Source: Flavobacterium solisilvae
GTDB taxonomy: Bacteria; Bacteroidota; Bacteroidia; Flavobacteriales; Flavobacteriaceae
Reading direction: 5' to 3'
Assembly: GCF_012911605.1 (NCBI RefSeq)
Contig: NZ_JAAMPT010000207.1
Span: 248,001-312,000, forward strand
Length of the DNA stretch: 64,000 nucleotides
The stretch's first letter is position 1. Every line of letters begins with the position of its first letter. Below, one piece after another: positions 34,374 to 43,693 of this stretch. Made by a program: the position numbers and the translations under genes. The notes under the pieces are model-generated. The model did not search any database. It was not told the DNA's origin and saw only the letters and a program-made list of their open reading frames with translations.

Positions 34374-34408
34374 AAAAAGGGAATTAATCATCAATTAATT
34401 CCCTTTTT
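34374..34408 (-). terminator. Terminator of lysS
   Basis: Stem AAAAAGGGAATTAAT / ATTAATTCCCTTTTT (34374-34388 and 34394-34408), 20 bp beyond the lysS stop. The A run on the + strand is the U run on the transcribed minus strand. Confidence 0.9.
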
Positions 34409-34427
34409 CTGTTATTCTAAAAAACGA

Positions 34428-36125
34428 TTATTTTCCTAAGTATTCCACAATTTTAGCATCGCCATCAACCACAACTTTCATCAAGCCGTGTTTTGACAAA
34501 CCTTTGCTGGCAGCATCCCATTTTTTGCCACTTAAACCCGATTTTTCTTTTAAATCACCAATCTGAATTCCTTCGTTATTTTTTAAAATTTCTATGATGT
34601 GTTTTTCTTCTTCGGTTAGTTCCGGTCCTTTTTTCTCTGGACGCATTTGAGGGAAAAACAACACTTCTTGTATCGACGGATTATTGGTTAAAAACATGAT
34701 TAATCTGTCCATTCCAATTCCTAAACCAGATGTTGGTGGCATTCCATATTCTAAAGCGCGCAAAAAGTCTTCGTCAATAATTCCGTTTGCTTCATCATCG
34801 CCTTTTTCGGCTAAAGCCATTTGTGCTTCAAAACGTTCGCGTTGGTCAATTGGATCATTCAATTCCGAATAAGCATTTGCAATTTCTTTTCCACAAACCA
34901 TTAACTCAAAACGCTCTGTCAATTCAGGATTATCTCGGTGCGATTTACATAAAGGCGACATTTCTTTTGGATAATCAGTGATAAACGTTGGTTGAATAAA
35001 GTTACCTTCACATTTTTCGCCAAAAATCTCATCAATCAGCTTTCCTTTACCCATGGTTTCATTGACTTCAATACCCATCGATTTTGCCGCTTCAAATAAT
35101 TCGGCTTCGGTTTTTCCAGTAATGTCAAAACCTGTAAATTGTTTGATTGCATCAGTCATCGTTACTCTAGCATATGGCGCTTTAAAGTTTACTTTATGTT
35201 CGCCAAAAGTAGCTTCGGTCGTTCCATTTACTTGTAATGCACAATATTCCAATAAATTCTCTGTCATCGTCATCATCCAATTGTAGTCTTTGTAAGCTAC
35301 ATAAATTTCCATTGCAGTAAATTCTGGATTGTGCGTTCGGTCCATTCCTTCGTTGCGGAAGTTTTTAGAAAACTCATAAACACCATCAAAACCACCAACA
35401 ATCAATCTTTTCAGATACAATTCGTTAGCAATTCTCATGTATAATGGAATGTCCAAACTATTATGATGCGTAATGAAAGGTCGAGCTGCCGCACCACCAG
35501 GAATAGATTGTAAAACCGGAGTTTCAACTTCCATATAACCAGCATTGTTGAAAAAAGTTCTCATAGCAGTGAACAGTTTTGTTCTTTTCATGAAAACCTC
35601 TTTCACTTGCGGATTCACAACCAAATCTACATAACGCATACGGTAACGCAATTCAGCATCGGTAAAAGCATCAAAAACATTTCCTTCATCATCGGTTTTT
35701 GGTAATGGAAGCGGACGCAAGGTTTTACTCAAAAAAGTAAAATCATCCACACGAATACATTTTTCACCCACTTTGGTCAAAAACAATTCGCCTTTAATTC
35801 CAATAAAATCGCCCAAATCGGTCAATTTTCTAAAAACCTGAACATATTTCGTTTTATCCTCATCAGGACAAATCACATCACGATTAAAATACAACTGAAT
35901 TCTACCTTCGCTGTCTTGTAACTCAGCAAAAGCAGCTTTTCCTTGATCACGAACACTCATCAAACGACCAGCAACTACAACCTTCTTACCTTCTTCAAAG
36001 CTTTCCTTAACCTGTTTCGAAGTATGATTTACAGGGAATAAATCCGCAGGATAAGGGTTGATGCCTAAGTCACGAAGCGACTGTAATTTCTCTCTTCTAA
36101 TGATTTCTTGTTCCGAAAGTTGCAT
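34428..36125 (-). CDS. lysS: Lysine--tRNA ligase (class II)
   Basis: Aminoacylates tRNA-Lys. The 565-residue length exceeds the roughly 500 of E. coli LysS because of a C-terminal extension of about 65 residues (PELTEEEKHIIEILKNNEG, IGDLKEKSGLSGKKWDAASK), a probable winged-helix domain found in flavobacterial LysRS. The N-terminal OB-fold is about 50-160. The class II core shows MRIANELYLKRLIVGGFDGVYE, KNFRNEGMDRTHNPEFTAMEIY and GLGIGMDRLIMFLTNN. It is divergent from lipB with intergenic repeat copy 2 between them. Confidence 0.97.
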   Translation of the reverse strand: MQLSEQEIIRREKLQSLRDLGINPYPADLFPVNHTSKQVKESFEEGKKVVVAGRLMSVRDQGKAAFAELQDSEGRIQLYFNRDVICPDEDKTKYVQVFRKLTDLGDFIGIKGELFLTKVGEKCIRVDDFTFLSKTLRPLPLPKTDDEGNVFDAFTDAELRYRMRYVDLVVNPQVKEVFMKRTKLFTAMRTFFNNAGYMEVETPVLQSIPGGAAARPFITHHNSLDIPLYMRIANELYLKRLIVGGFDGVYEFSKNFRNEGMDRTHNPEFTAMEIYVAYKDYNWMMTMTENLLEYCALQVNGTTEATFGEHKVNFKAPYARVTMTDAIKQFTGFDITGKTEAELFEAAKSMGIEVNETMGKGKLIDEIFGEKCEGNFIQPTFITDYPKEMSPLCKSHRDNPELTERFELMVCGKEIANAYSELNDPIDQRERFEAQMALAEKGDDEANGIIDEDFLRALEYGMPPTSGLGIGMDRLIMFLTNNPSIQEVLFFPQMRPEKKGPELTEEEKHIIEILKNNEGIQIGDLKEKSGLSGKKWDAASKGLSKHGLMKVVVDGDAKIVEYLGK

Positions 36126-36197
36126 ATAATTTGTATTTAAGCGTGCAAAGATAATTCATTTTGCATCAAGTTTCAAGTTCAAAATTTAATGTTTTTT

Positions 36198-36320
36198 GGA
36201 GCGAATCGTTTGGGTTATTCAGGATTTCATTTTCCTGCTTTCCGTTACAATCTTTTTATCTCGTTTTAAGAACGAGATAAAAAGGATTTCCTCTTCAATC
36301 AGGGCTAATTACTAAACTAT
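36198..36320. repeat. Intergenic repeat element, copy 2
   Basis: Same family as copies at 793-931 and 47643-47732. Left block GGAGCGAATCG, then CCTGCTTTCCGTTACAATC, a central hairpin TTTTTATCTCGTT / AACGAGATAAAAA, then AAAAGGATTTCC and CTTCAATCAGGGCTAA. A -7 element TAACTTTG follows at 36324-36331, so the repeat lies immediately upstream of the likely lipB promoter. Confidence 0.75.
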
Positions 36321-36362
36321 TCGTAACTTTGCATTTCTTTTCAAAACATAATTTCGGTTATC

Positions 36363-37064
36363 ATGAACAAAAAAGTTCAACTTCAAGATTTAGGAAATAA
36401 AGATTACAAAGAAACTTGGGATTATCAAGAGCAACTTTTCAAACAAATAGTTGATGCAAAGATTCAAAACCGAAATGCAAACTCACAACTTCCAACGCCT
36501 AACTTTTTTCTTTTTGTAGAACATCCTCACGTATATACATTAGGCAAAAGCGGCGATATGTCAAATCTTCTACTTTCCGAAAAACAATTAGAAGCAAAAG
36601 GAGCAACGTTCTACAAAATAAATCGTGGTGGCGATATTACCTATCACGGACCAGGGCAAATTGTAGGTTATCCAATTCTGGATTTAGAAAATTTCTTTAC
36701 CGACATTCATAAATATTTACGACTTCTAGAAGAAGCAATAATTCTAACGTTAGCCGAGTATAATATAATAGGTGCAAGAAGCGAAGGCGAAACTGGAGTT
36801 TGGCTTGGAGTTGGAACGCCATTTGCCCGAAAAATTTGCGCCATGGGAGTTAGAGCTTCCCGTTGGGTTACCATGCATGGTTTTGCTTTAAATGTTAATG
36901 CTGACTTGGGTTATTTCGATAATATCATTCCATGTGGTATAAAAGGAAAAGCGGTTACTTCAATGCATGTTGAACTTGGAAAGCATGTTGATGAAAATGA
37001 AGTTAAAGAAAAAATTCTAAGACATTTTCAAGATTTATTTGAAGCAGTGATTTTTACTTCCTAA
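36363..37064 (+). CDS. lipB: Octanoyltransferase (lipoate biosynthesis)
   Basis: Transfers octanoyl groups from acyl carrier protein to lipoyl domains, the first step of lipoate synthesis. The 233-residue length is normal. Motifs are FFLFVEHPHVYTLGKSG, NRGGDITYHGPGQIVGYPILDL, GVRASRWVTMHGFALNVN, and the catalytic Cys and Lys in IIPCGIKGKAVTSM. Downstream rnhB is convergent with a gap of only 22 bp. Transcription probably starts from TAACTTTG at 36324. Confidence 0.96.
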   Translation: MNKKVQLQDLGNKDYKETWDYQEQLFKQIVDAKIQNRNANSQLPTPNFFLFVEHPHVYTLGKSGDMSNLLLSEKQLEAKGATFYKINRGGDITYHGPGQIVGYPILDLENFFTDIHKYLRLLEEAIILTLAEYNIIGARSEGETGVWLGVGTPFARKICAMGVRASRWVTMHGFALNVNADLGYFDNIIPCGIKGKAVTSMHVELGKHVDENEVKEKILRHFQDLFEAVIFTS

Positions 37065-37086
37065 ATCTAAAATTGTTAATCTTCAA

Positions 37087-37749
37087 TCATAAATCCAAAG
37101 TCAATTGTTCTGGTAACAATCGAAAACTCATTCGGTGGTATTTCGTTACGCCATATTTTTTAATCGCTTCCCGATGCTCAATAGTTGGGTAGCCTTTATT
37201 TTTCTTCCAATTGTACATCGGGAATTCTTCGTGGATTTTATCCATGTATTCATCCCGATAGGTTTTGGCTAAAATAGAAGCAGCGGCAATACTTAAATAT
37301 TTGCTATCTCCTTTAATAATGCTTTTGTTGGGTATGTTTTTTAGTAAATCAATTTCTTCAGTTGTGAAAACCTTTCCATTTTTATTTTTTAGTAATCCTA
37401 ATTTTGAAAAAATAGGACGATTGCCGTCTACTATAATATAATTAGGAGTTGTTTTAAGTTTAAGGATGGATTCCTGCATCGCTTTCATTGAAGCGTTTAG
37501 TATGTTTATTTCGTCAATCTCTTCATTATATATATGTGTAACTGCAAATGTTACACAAGAGTTTTCAATCAAAGGTTTTAGTTTTTTTCGTACTTTTTCA
37601 GAGAGTTGTTTCGAGTCATTTAAAGTGTCTAGTTGAAATTCATCAGGGAGGATTATTGCGCTTGCAGTAACTGGTCCTGCTAGGCAACCTCGACCAGCTT
37701 CGTCGGTACCGCATTCTAAGTTAAAATCTGAAAATCTTTGGTTTAACAT
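37087..37749 (-). CDS. rnhB: Ribonuclease HII
   Basis: Cuts RNA of RNA-DNA hybrids, including single ribonucleotides in DNA. From the ATG at 37749 the protein has 220 residues starting [21 protein letters not shown]; the longer frame from 37803 adds an 18-residue hydrophobic/basic stretch that is not part of the fold. Catalytic Asp-Glu pair in [12 protein letters not shown], further acids in IVDGNRP and [21 protein letters not shown]. The gene is divergent from the susC-like gene. The start choice rests on homology of the DEAGRG position. Confidence 0.93.
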   Translation of the reverse strand: MLNQRFSDFNLECGTDEAGRGCLAGPVTASAIILPDEFQLDTLNDSKQLSEKVRKKLKPLIENSCVTFAVTHIYNEEIDEINILNASMKAMQESILKLKTTPNYIIVDGNRPIFSKLGLLKNKNGKVFTTEEIDLLKNIPNKSIIKGDSKYLSIAAASILAKTYRDEYMDKIHEEFPMYNWKKNKGYPTIEHREAIKKYGVTKYHRMSFRLLPEQLTLDL

Positions 37750-37861
37750 TTTTTTTGCAAAAATATAAAAACTGACGCAACCTATTCTTTTTTTAAGCAT
37801 CATTAGATAAGTTAGTTCAAAATTAAAGATTTCTTAAGAATTAATTTTAGTTAAATGTGTA

Positions 37862-37917
37862 TTATTCCGAAGTAATATTTGTTTATTTAAGAAAAAATTA
37901 AGAAGTTTGCGGAATAA
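37862..37917. promoter_or_regulatory. Inverted repeat in the leader of the SusC-like gene
   Basis: TTATTCCG at 37862-37869 and CGGAATAA at 37910-37917 form a separated inverted repeat with a 40-bp spacer of very AT-rich DNA. It sits 21 bp before the SusC ATG, in the only intergenic space shared with the divergent rnhB. It may be an operator or an RNA stem; no direct evidence. Confidence 0.4.
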
Positions 37918-37937
37918 CTAACTCAAATAAAAATAAT

Positions 37938-40900
37938 ATGAGATCGAAGTTCAAATGGATTTTTACGCTATTATTAGCGTTTTCAATGCAGTTTTCCTTC
38001 GCGCAAGAGAAAACTGTTACTGGTGTGGTTACCGATAAACTTGGGCCATTACCTGGAGCAAACGTTGTTGTTAAAGGTACAACTAACGGTGTGCAAACCG
38101 ATTTTGATGGTAAGTACTCTATCAAAGCAAAATCAGGAGATGTCTTAGAGGTGTCTTATACTGGTTATGACAAAAAGGCAATAACTGTTGGTGCTGCTAA
38201 TAGTTATAATGTTGTTTTGTCAGAAGGTGTAGAGCTTCAAGAGGTTATTGTTTTAGGTTATGGTAAGACGACTAAAGAGGCTTACACGGGTACTGCAACA
38301 AAGATTAAGACAGAGAATATTGCGGCGAAAACCGTTTCAAATGTGTCTCAGGCTTTAAGAGGTGAAGTGGCTGGTGTTACTGTAATTACTGGGTCGGGGC
38401 AACCAGGTTCTGATGCGACTATTCGTATCCGAGGTTTTGGTTCTGTAAATGGAAATAGAAATCCGTTGTATGTGGTTGATGGTGTTCCTTATACGGGTGA
38501 TATTAGCTCGATTAATCCTGCTGATATTGCTGGTATGACGGTTTTGAAAGATGCGGCAGCTACTTCGGTTTATGGATCTAGAGGAGCTAATGGTGTTATT
38601 TTGGTAAATACTAAGCAAGGTAAAGCTGGTAAATCTGTTGTTTCTGCTGAGTTTAGAAGTAGTATTAATACGTTCTTTTTGCCTCAATATGATGTAATTA
38701 GTTCTCCAGAAGAATATACTGAGTTGTCGTGGGAGGCTGTGAAAAATACAGGTACATTAAATGGTGTTGCTGATCCTGTTGCTTTTGCAAATAATAATTT
38801 GTTTGGGGGTACAGGGATTAATCCATCGCTTAATATGTGGAATACACCTGGATCAGGATTAATTGATCCAACAACTGGGAAGTTTAATTCGGGTATTACA
38901 AGAAAATATACTCCTGAGAAATGGGCTGATTATGCTTTTAGAACAGGATTTAGACAAGAAGCTAATGTTCAGTTTAGTGGTGGGGTTGAAAAAACAAAGT
39001 ATGCTACCTCATTTGGTTATGTTAAGGATGAAGGTTTTGCAATCAACTCGGACTACACGCGTTATTCAACTAGGATAAATCTTGAACATAAGCCTACTGA
39101 GTGGTTGAAGGTTGGGGCTAATGTTGCTTATTCTGGGTCAAGATATACACAAAATGGACAGACAGCTGATACTGGTAGTGTTTTTCTTATGGCTACAGCA
39201 CCACCTATTTATTCAATATTCTTAAGAGACTCTAATGGTAATAAAGTTTTGAATCCTAATACTGGGGATTATTTTTATGACTATGGTGATACTAATCAAA
39301 GAAGGTTTTCGAATTTGACAAATGGTATTTCTGATGCTACATACGATTTGAATAGAGATTATGCTCATACTCTTACAGGAAATTTTACTTTTGATGTTAA
39401 TATTACAAAGGATTTAGTGTTTGAGACTCGTTTTGGTGCTCAATATGAAAATTGGGATTTTATTAGAATGGATAACGTTACTGCTATTTCAGGTAATCCT
39501 GGTAGACCATTGGGTTATCTTTCTAGAACAGATCGTGAAGATATTAACCAGAATTTCCTTAAATTATTGCGTTATACTAAAACTTTTGGAAAACACGGTT
39601 TGGAGCTTTTTGCAGCTCACGAATCAACTAAATGGTCGCGAAATGAGTTTAATGCACAAAAACAAAATGCGGTTATTTTTGGATCAACGGATTTAGATCA
39701 ATATACTCAAATAGTTGGAAAGCCTTCGTCTTTTACATTGGGTTATACATTAGAAAGTTATTTTGGTCAAGTGAGTTATAATTATGATCAAAAATACTAT
39801 ATAACAGCATCAGCTAGACGTGATGGTTCTTCGCGTTTTAGAGATGATAAATGGGGTACTTTTGGTTCAGTTGGTTTAGGATGGATTGCATCTAAAGAAA
39901 GTTTTATGGAGAAAGCTAGTTTTATTGATTTCTTGAAGTTTAAAGCAAGTTATGGTGTTGTTGGTGATACTGGACTTCGTTTACGATATGGATGGCAAAT
40001 TTCAAATATTGATGGTACTGATGAGTATGCATTTAATGTTAATTCTGAAGAGATTAATAGAGCATTAACGTGGGAGACGTCTAAGATTGCTCAGGTTGGA
40101 TTTGAGAGTACTTGGTTTAATAACTTTTTAGATTTGAATGTTGATTATTATGTGAAAAACACTGATAATCTGTTTTTTAATCAGACTCTTGCTCCATCTT
40201 CAGGGTTTCAAACTATTTTTTATAATAGTGGGCAATTGCGTAATAGTGGTTTAGAGTTTGATGTAGCGTTAAATTTTATTAAACCAAAGAATGAAGGAGA
40301 TTTTATGTTGTCTCTAGGTATAAATGGGGAATTTTTGAAAAATAAAATTACTGAGATGCCTATTGATTACTTAACGGGTGTTACTAAAACTGCTGATTAT
40401 CCTAGTGCTACTTTTGCATATACACAAGGTGCATCTATTTTTGATTTTTACATGCGTGAATGGGCAGGTGTTGATCCAGCATCTGGAGCTCCGATGTGGA
40501 ATATGTATTATGATGACGTAAATGGAAATGGTATTTTTGATGCTGGTGATAGAAATATTACGCAAATGGCAACAGAGTTGAAAAATTTTCCAAATTCAAA
40601 TATTCAAAAGACGGTTACTAGTTCTTATGCTAATGCCACTCAGAAATATATTGGTAAATCGGCTATGCCAAAAGTTAGAGGAGCTTTTCGTTTAAATGCT
40701 GCATACAAGAACTTTGATTTAACGACTCAATTTAGTTATAGCTTTGGAGGTTATGCTTATGATAATTTTTATTCTTTGTTGATGGAAAGTGAGCAAATAG
40801 GTAAAGATAATTGGCATACTGATATTAGAAATAGGTGGCAACAACCAGGTGATGTAACTAATGTTCCTAGATTAACAGATCTTTACGGGGCAGATAGTCA

Positions 40901-41162
40901 AGGTAACTCTATTTCTTCTCGTTTTATTACTAAGGCAGACTTTTTGTCTCTTAATAATGTTAAATTAGGGTATACTTTTCCTAAGAGATTTATTGAAAAG
41001 ACAGGTGTGAATTTCTTAAATATTTATTTCTCAGCTGATAATTTAATGATTTTAAGTTCAAGAAAAGGATTTAATCCTTCTACAGCAGAAACAGGTACAT
41101 CTAATATTTATAGATATAATCCTCTGACTAATTTTAGTTTTGGAGTAAAAGTTGAACTTTAA
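37938..41162 (+). CDS. SusC/RagA family TonB-linked outer-membrane protein
   Basis: A 1074-residue outer-membrane transporter. Signal peptide about 1-22; carboxypeptidase-regulatory-like domain about 25-100 (VTGVVTDKLGPLPGANVVVKG, DFDGKYSIKAKSGDVLEVSYTGYDKKA); TonB-box-like VELQEVIVLGYGKTT; plug about 115-235 with SVYGSRGANGVILVNTK; then the long beta-barrel ending in FSFGVKVEL. No anti-sigma-interacting N-terminal extension is present. It forms a pair with the SusD protein 11 bp downstream and probably imports peptides or glycans released by the nearby secreted protease; the substrate is not evident. Confidence 0.95.
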   Translation: MRSKFKWIFTLLLAFSMQFSFAQEKTVTGVVTDKLGPLPGANVVVKGTTNGVQTDFDGKYSIKAKSGDVLEVSYTGYDKKAITVGAANSYNVVLSEGVELQEVIVLGYGKTTKEAYTGTATKIKTENIAAKTVSNVSQALRGEVAGVTVITGSGQPGSDATIRIRGFGSVNGNRNPLYVVDGVPYTGDISSINPADIAGMTVLKDAAATSVYGSRGANGVILVNTKQGKAGKSVVSAEFRSSINTFFLPQYDVISSPEEYTELSWEAVKNTGTLNGVADPVAFANNNLFGGTGINPSLNMWNTPGSGLIDPTTGKFNSGITRKYTPEKWADYAFRTGFRQEANVQFSGGVEKTKYATSFGYVKDEGFAINSDYTRYSTRINLEHKPTEWLKVGANVAYSGSRYTQNGQTADTGSVFLMATAPPIYSIFLRDSNGNKVLNPNTGDYFYDYGDTNQRRFSNLTNGISDATYDLNRDYAHTLTGNFTFDVNITKDLVFETRFGAQYENWDFIRMDNVTAISGNPGRPLGYLSRTDREDINQNFLKLLRYTKTFGKHGLELFAAHESTKWSRNEFNAQKQNAVIFGSTDLDQYTQIVGKPSSFTLGYTLESYFGQVSYNYDQKYYITASARRDGSSRFRDDKWGTFGSVGLGWIASKESFMEKASFIDFLKFKASYGVVGDTGLRLRYGWQISNIDGTDEYAFNVNSEEINRALTWETSKIAQVGFESTWFNNFLDLNVDYYVKNTDNLFFNQTLAPSSGFQTIFYNSGQLRNSGLEFDVALNFIKPKNEGDFMLSLGINGEFLKNKITEMPIDYLTGVTKTADYPSATFAYTQGASIFDFYMREWAGVDPASGAPMWNMYYDDVNGNGIFDAGDRNITQMATELKNFPNSNIQKTVTSSYANATQKYIGKSAMPKVRGAFRLNAAYKNFDLTTQFSYSFGGYAYDNFYSLLMESEQIGKDNWHTDIRNRWQQPGDVTNVPRLTDLYGADSQGNSISSRFITKADFLSLNNVKLGYTFPKRFIEKTGVNFLNIYFSADNLMILSSRKGFNPSTAETGTSNIYRYNPLTNFSFGVKVEL

Positions 41163-41173
41163 AAAAAAATGAT

Positions 41174-42682
41174 ATGAAAAAAAGATTTTTAATTTATTCT
41201 TTCTTTGCTATAGCAACCACTGGTTTAGTAGGTTGTAGTGAGGATTTTTTGGATCCAGTTAGAGATACTTCTGTTTTGACAGATGAAGATTTTGCAAATA
41301 ATGCTGATGCTAATCCAGCTTTGATTGAAGGTACTCTAACAGGTATTTATACATATATGGCTAGACCATTTGCAGCATTGGGTTCTGGTGCAGCAAGACA
41401 TTATGATATTGGTCATAAAGGTATTGATATTTGGACGGATATGCTTAGCAGTGATATGGCGTTGTCAAATAATGCTTATAATTGGTATGCTAATTTTACT
41501 AATTTATTGTCTACTAATGATTTTACTCAACAAGAAAATCAAATTACATGGACTTATTTGTATAAAGTTGTAAACTTATCTAATATTGTTATTCAAAATT
41601 TGGGAGGTAATGATGCTATACAGACAACTGTTAAAAACAAGCACATGATGGGACAAGCTAAAGCTGCTAGAGCTTACGCTTATTTTTATCTTACACAATT
41701 GTTTCAAAGAGAATATAATCCAAATCAAGCTATTTTGCCTTTGTATGATGGAGAAAGAAGTTTGTATGCAAAACAACCAGCGGCAGATATTTATGCTTTG
41801 ATTATTGATGATTTAAATCAAGCTATTGATTTGTTGGGTGATTTTCAAAGAACTCAAAAATATCAGATTAATAAACCTGTGGCACAAGGTCTGTTAGCCT
41901 ACACATACGCAGCTATGGGTATGTATAATGAATCGAAAGTGTTGTCTGATGATATTATAGCTAATTCTGGTCATCCATTAACAACTACAGCTCAATTAGC
42001 ATTTCCTGGTGCAGGTTCTGGTTTTAATAATGTTAATACTCCTTCTTGGATGTGGGGATTTGATGTTACTCCAGATTTAGGTTATGGTCTTGTTTCTTGG
42101 TGGGGTATAATGGATGTGTTTACTTATAGTTATGCTGGTGCTGGAGATAGAAAAGCAATAGACAATGCTTTGTATGCTCAAATTCCGGCTAATGATGTTA
42201 GAAGAACACAATTTTCAAGTGCTGCATCTACTCTTTTAATGCCAACCAATAAATTTTTCCACCAAGGAAGGGTTGCTATGGGACAACAAGTTGTTGAGAC
42301 TGATTATATATATATGAGAGTTGAGGAGTTTTATTTGCTAAGTGCTGAAGCTGCTGCAATGACAGGTGATGATTTTTCTGCAAAAAATAGACTTAAAGAG
42401 TTGTTGGCTAGTCGTCTTGGAGGTGCTGCAAATGCAAATGCTTACGTTGATCCACTTTCTGGCGATGCGTTGAAAAAAGCAATACATCTTCAAACAAGAA
42501 TTGAGTTATGGGGTGAAGGTAAGAGTTATTTTGCTTTGAAGAGAAATAAAGCATCAGTAACTAGAGGAACTAATCACACATTTTTGAATGGTCAGACTAT
42601 TAACTATGATGAAACGCGTATGATTTTCAAGATTCCTATCATAGAGCTTAATAATAATCCTAGTATTACTGAACAAAATTAA
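41174..42682 (+). CDS. SusD/RagB family lipoprotein
   Basis: Surface lipoprotein that caps the SusC barrel and binds substrate. The 502 residues carry a signal with Cys21 (GLVGCSED), then SusD-type TPR helices (WTYLYKVVNLSNIVIQNLGG, GQAKAARAYAYFYLTQLFQREY, KINKPVAQGLLAYTYAAMGMYNES-like regions) and the characteristic C-terminal part IHLQTRIELWGEGKSYFALKR. The coupling with SusC is clear from the 11-bp spacing. A third gene, the lipoprotein at 42703, follows immediately, so all three form one operon. Confidence 0.94.
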   Translation: MKKRFLIYSFFAIATTGLVGCSEDFLDPVRDTSVLTDEDFANNADANPALIEGTLTGIYTYMARPFAALGSGAARHYDIGHKGIDIWTDMLSSDMALSNNAYNWYANFTNLLSTNDFTQQENQITWTYLYKVVNLSNIVIQNLGGNDAIQTTVKNKHMMGQAKAARAYAYFYLTQLFQREYNPNQAILPLYDGERSLYAKQPAADIYALIIDDLNQAIDLLGDFQRTQKYQINKPVAQGLLAYTYAAMGMYNESKVLSDDIIANSGHPLTTTAQLAFPGAGSGFNNVNTPSWMWGFDVTPDLGYGLVSWWGIMDVFTYSYAGAGDRKAIDNALYAQIPANDVRRTQFSSAASTLLMPTNKFFHQGRVAMGQQVVETDYIYMRVEEFYLLSAEAAAMTGDDFSAKNRLKELLASRLGGAANANAYVDPLSGDALKKAIHLQTRIELWGEGKSYFALKRNKASVTRGTNHTFLNGQTINYDETRMIFKIPIIELNNNPSITEQN

Positions 42683-42702
42683 TAATGTCAAATTTTTATA
42701 AT

Positions 42703-43575
42703 ATGAAATTAAATAATATAAAGTTATTTTCATTGTTCTCTATTATTTTTATAGGAGCAATGGTGTCGTCTTGTGAAGATAAATCTTCAAGTGATGATGT
42801 GATTGGAAGTCAAAATTTCGTTAGTTTTGAAAATAACAGTACTGTTTTAGTTGTTGGTGGGGAAACGGTTGTTAAACAAGCAAAAGTATATGCTTCGCAG
42901 GTTTCTTCGGTTGATAGAGTTTTAGAGTTAGATGTAATCACAGCGCCTATATCTGCGGCAACTGTAGTTGGTGTACCAACAAATCCTACTACTACTACTG
43001 CTAATCCGTCTTATTATTCAGTTCCTGCTTCAGTGACTATTCCAGCAGGTTCTAAAGAAGCTTCTTTTCCTATTGAAATACAAGGTTTCGATATTGGAAC
43101 AGGTAGAACTATAGCAATAGAGATTAAACCTCAGCCAGGTTTGATTGTGGCATCATCACTTAGTGGTTCTTTGGCGAATAATAATTTAACGGCTAATAGT
43201 AAGCGTCTAGTGTTGAAAATTAAAGAGATTTGTGATAAAAATCCTCTTAGAATTCAAATTGCAACTGACCGTTATGGTTCTGAGACAACTTGGGAATTAT
43301 ATGATGGTGATTTTGCTGTTATTGCTTCTGGTGGACCTTATACAGATCAAGCAGCCTCTGGTGTATATTTAAAGCCAAATATTGATCTTTGTTTGCCATC
43401 TGGTAGTTATACTTTTGTTGTTTATGATGAATATAGCGATGGTATGAACAGTGGATATGGTGCTGGATACTATCGTTTAGTTAATATGAATTCAGACTTT
43501 ACTGTTGAAGGAACTCAAATTGCTAAAAATGGTACTTTTGGTGCTAATGACGTTGTAGAGTTTACTTTACCATAA
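42703..43575 (+). CDS. SusCD-associated lipoprotein with C-terminal jelly-roll-like domain
   Basis: A 290-residue lipoprotein from ATG 42703 (Cys24 in VSSCEDK); a start at 42685 would add six residues. The first half (about 30-175) is a beta domain with SFENNSTVLVVGGETVVKQ and GSKEASFPIEIQGFDIGTGRT. The second half has ETTWELYDGD, VIASGGPYTD, CLPSGSYTFVVYDEYSDGMNSGYG, a pattern often seen as a repeat domain on flavobacterial secreted proteases and adhesins. It completes the SusCD operon and precedes a strong terminator. It may add substrate binding; this is inferred. Confidence 0.72.
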   Translation: MKLNNIKLFSLFSIIFIGAMVSSCEDKSSSDDVIGSQNFVSFENNSTVLVVGGETVVKQAKVYASQVSSVDRVLELDVITAPISAATVVGVPTNPTTTTANPSYYSVPASVTIPAGSKEASFPIEIQGFDIGTGRTIAIEIKPQPGLIVASSLSGSLANNNLTANSKRLVLKIKEICDKNPLRIQIATDRYGSETTWELYDGDFAVIASGGPYTDQAASGVYLKPNIDLCLPSGSYTFVVYDEYSDGMNSGYGAGYYRLVNMNSDFTVEGTQIAKNGTFGANDVVEFTLP

Positions 43576-43595
43576 GGTGATATAGTATGTCATTT

Positions 43596-43628
43596 AAAGC
43601 CGACAAATTTTTTATTTGTCGGCTTTTT
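43596..43628 (+). terminator. Terminator of the SusCD operon
   Basis: Perfect 12-bp stem AAAGCCGACAAA / TTTGTCGGCTTT (43596-43607 and 43615-43626), followed by a T run. Confidence 0.92.
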
Positions 43629-43693
43629 TTATCTTCAATTAATTTTATGTTTTATTTTAGATTATTAATTATTAAATTTGAAAAAAAAAAGTA

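Noticed and set aside
37750..37803. Longer RNase HII start at 37803
   Set aside because: The added 18 residues precede the conserved N-terminus and are not part of the RNase H fold; ATG 37749 fits the family.
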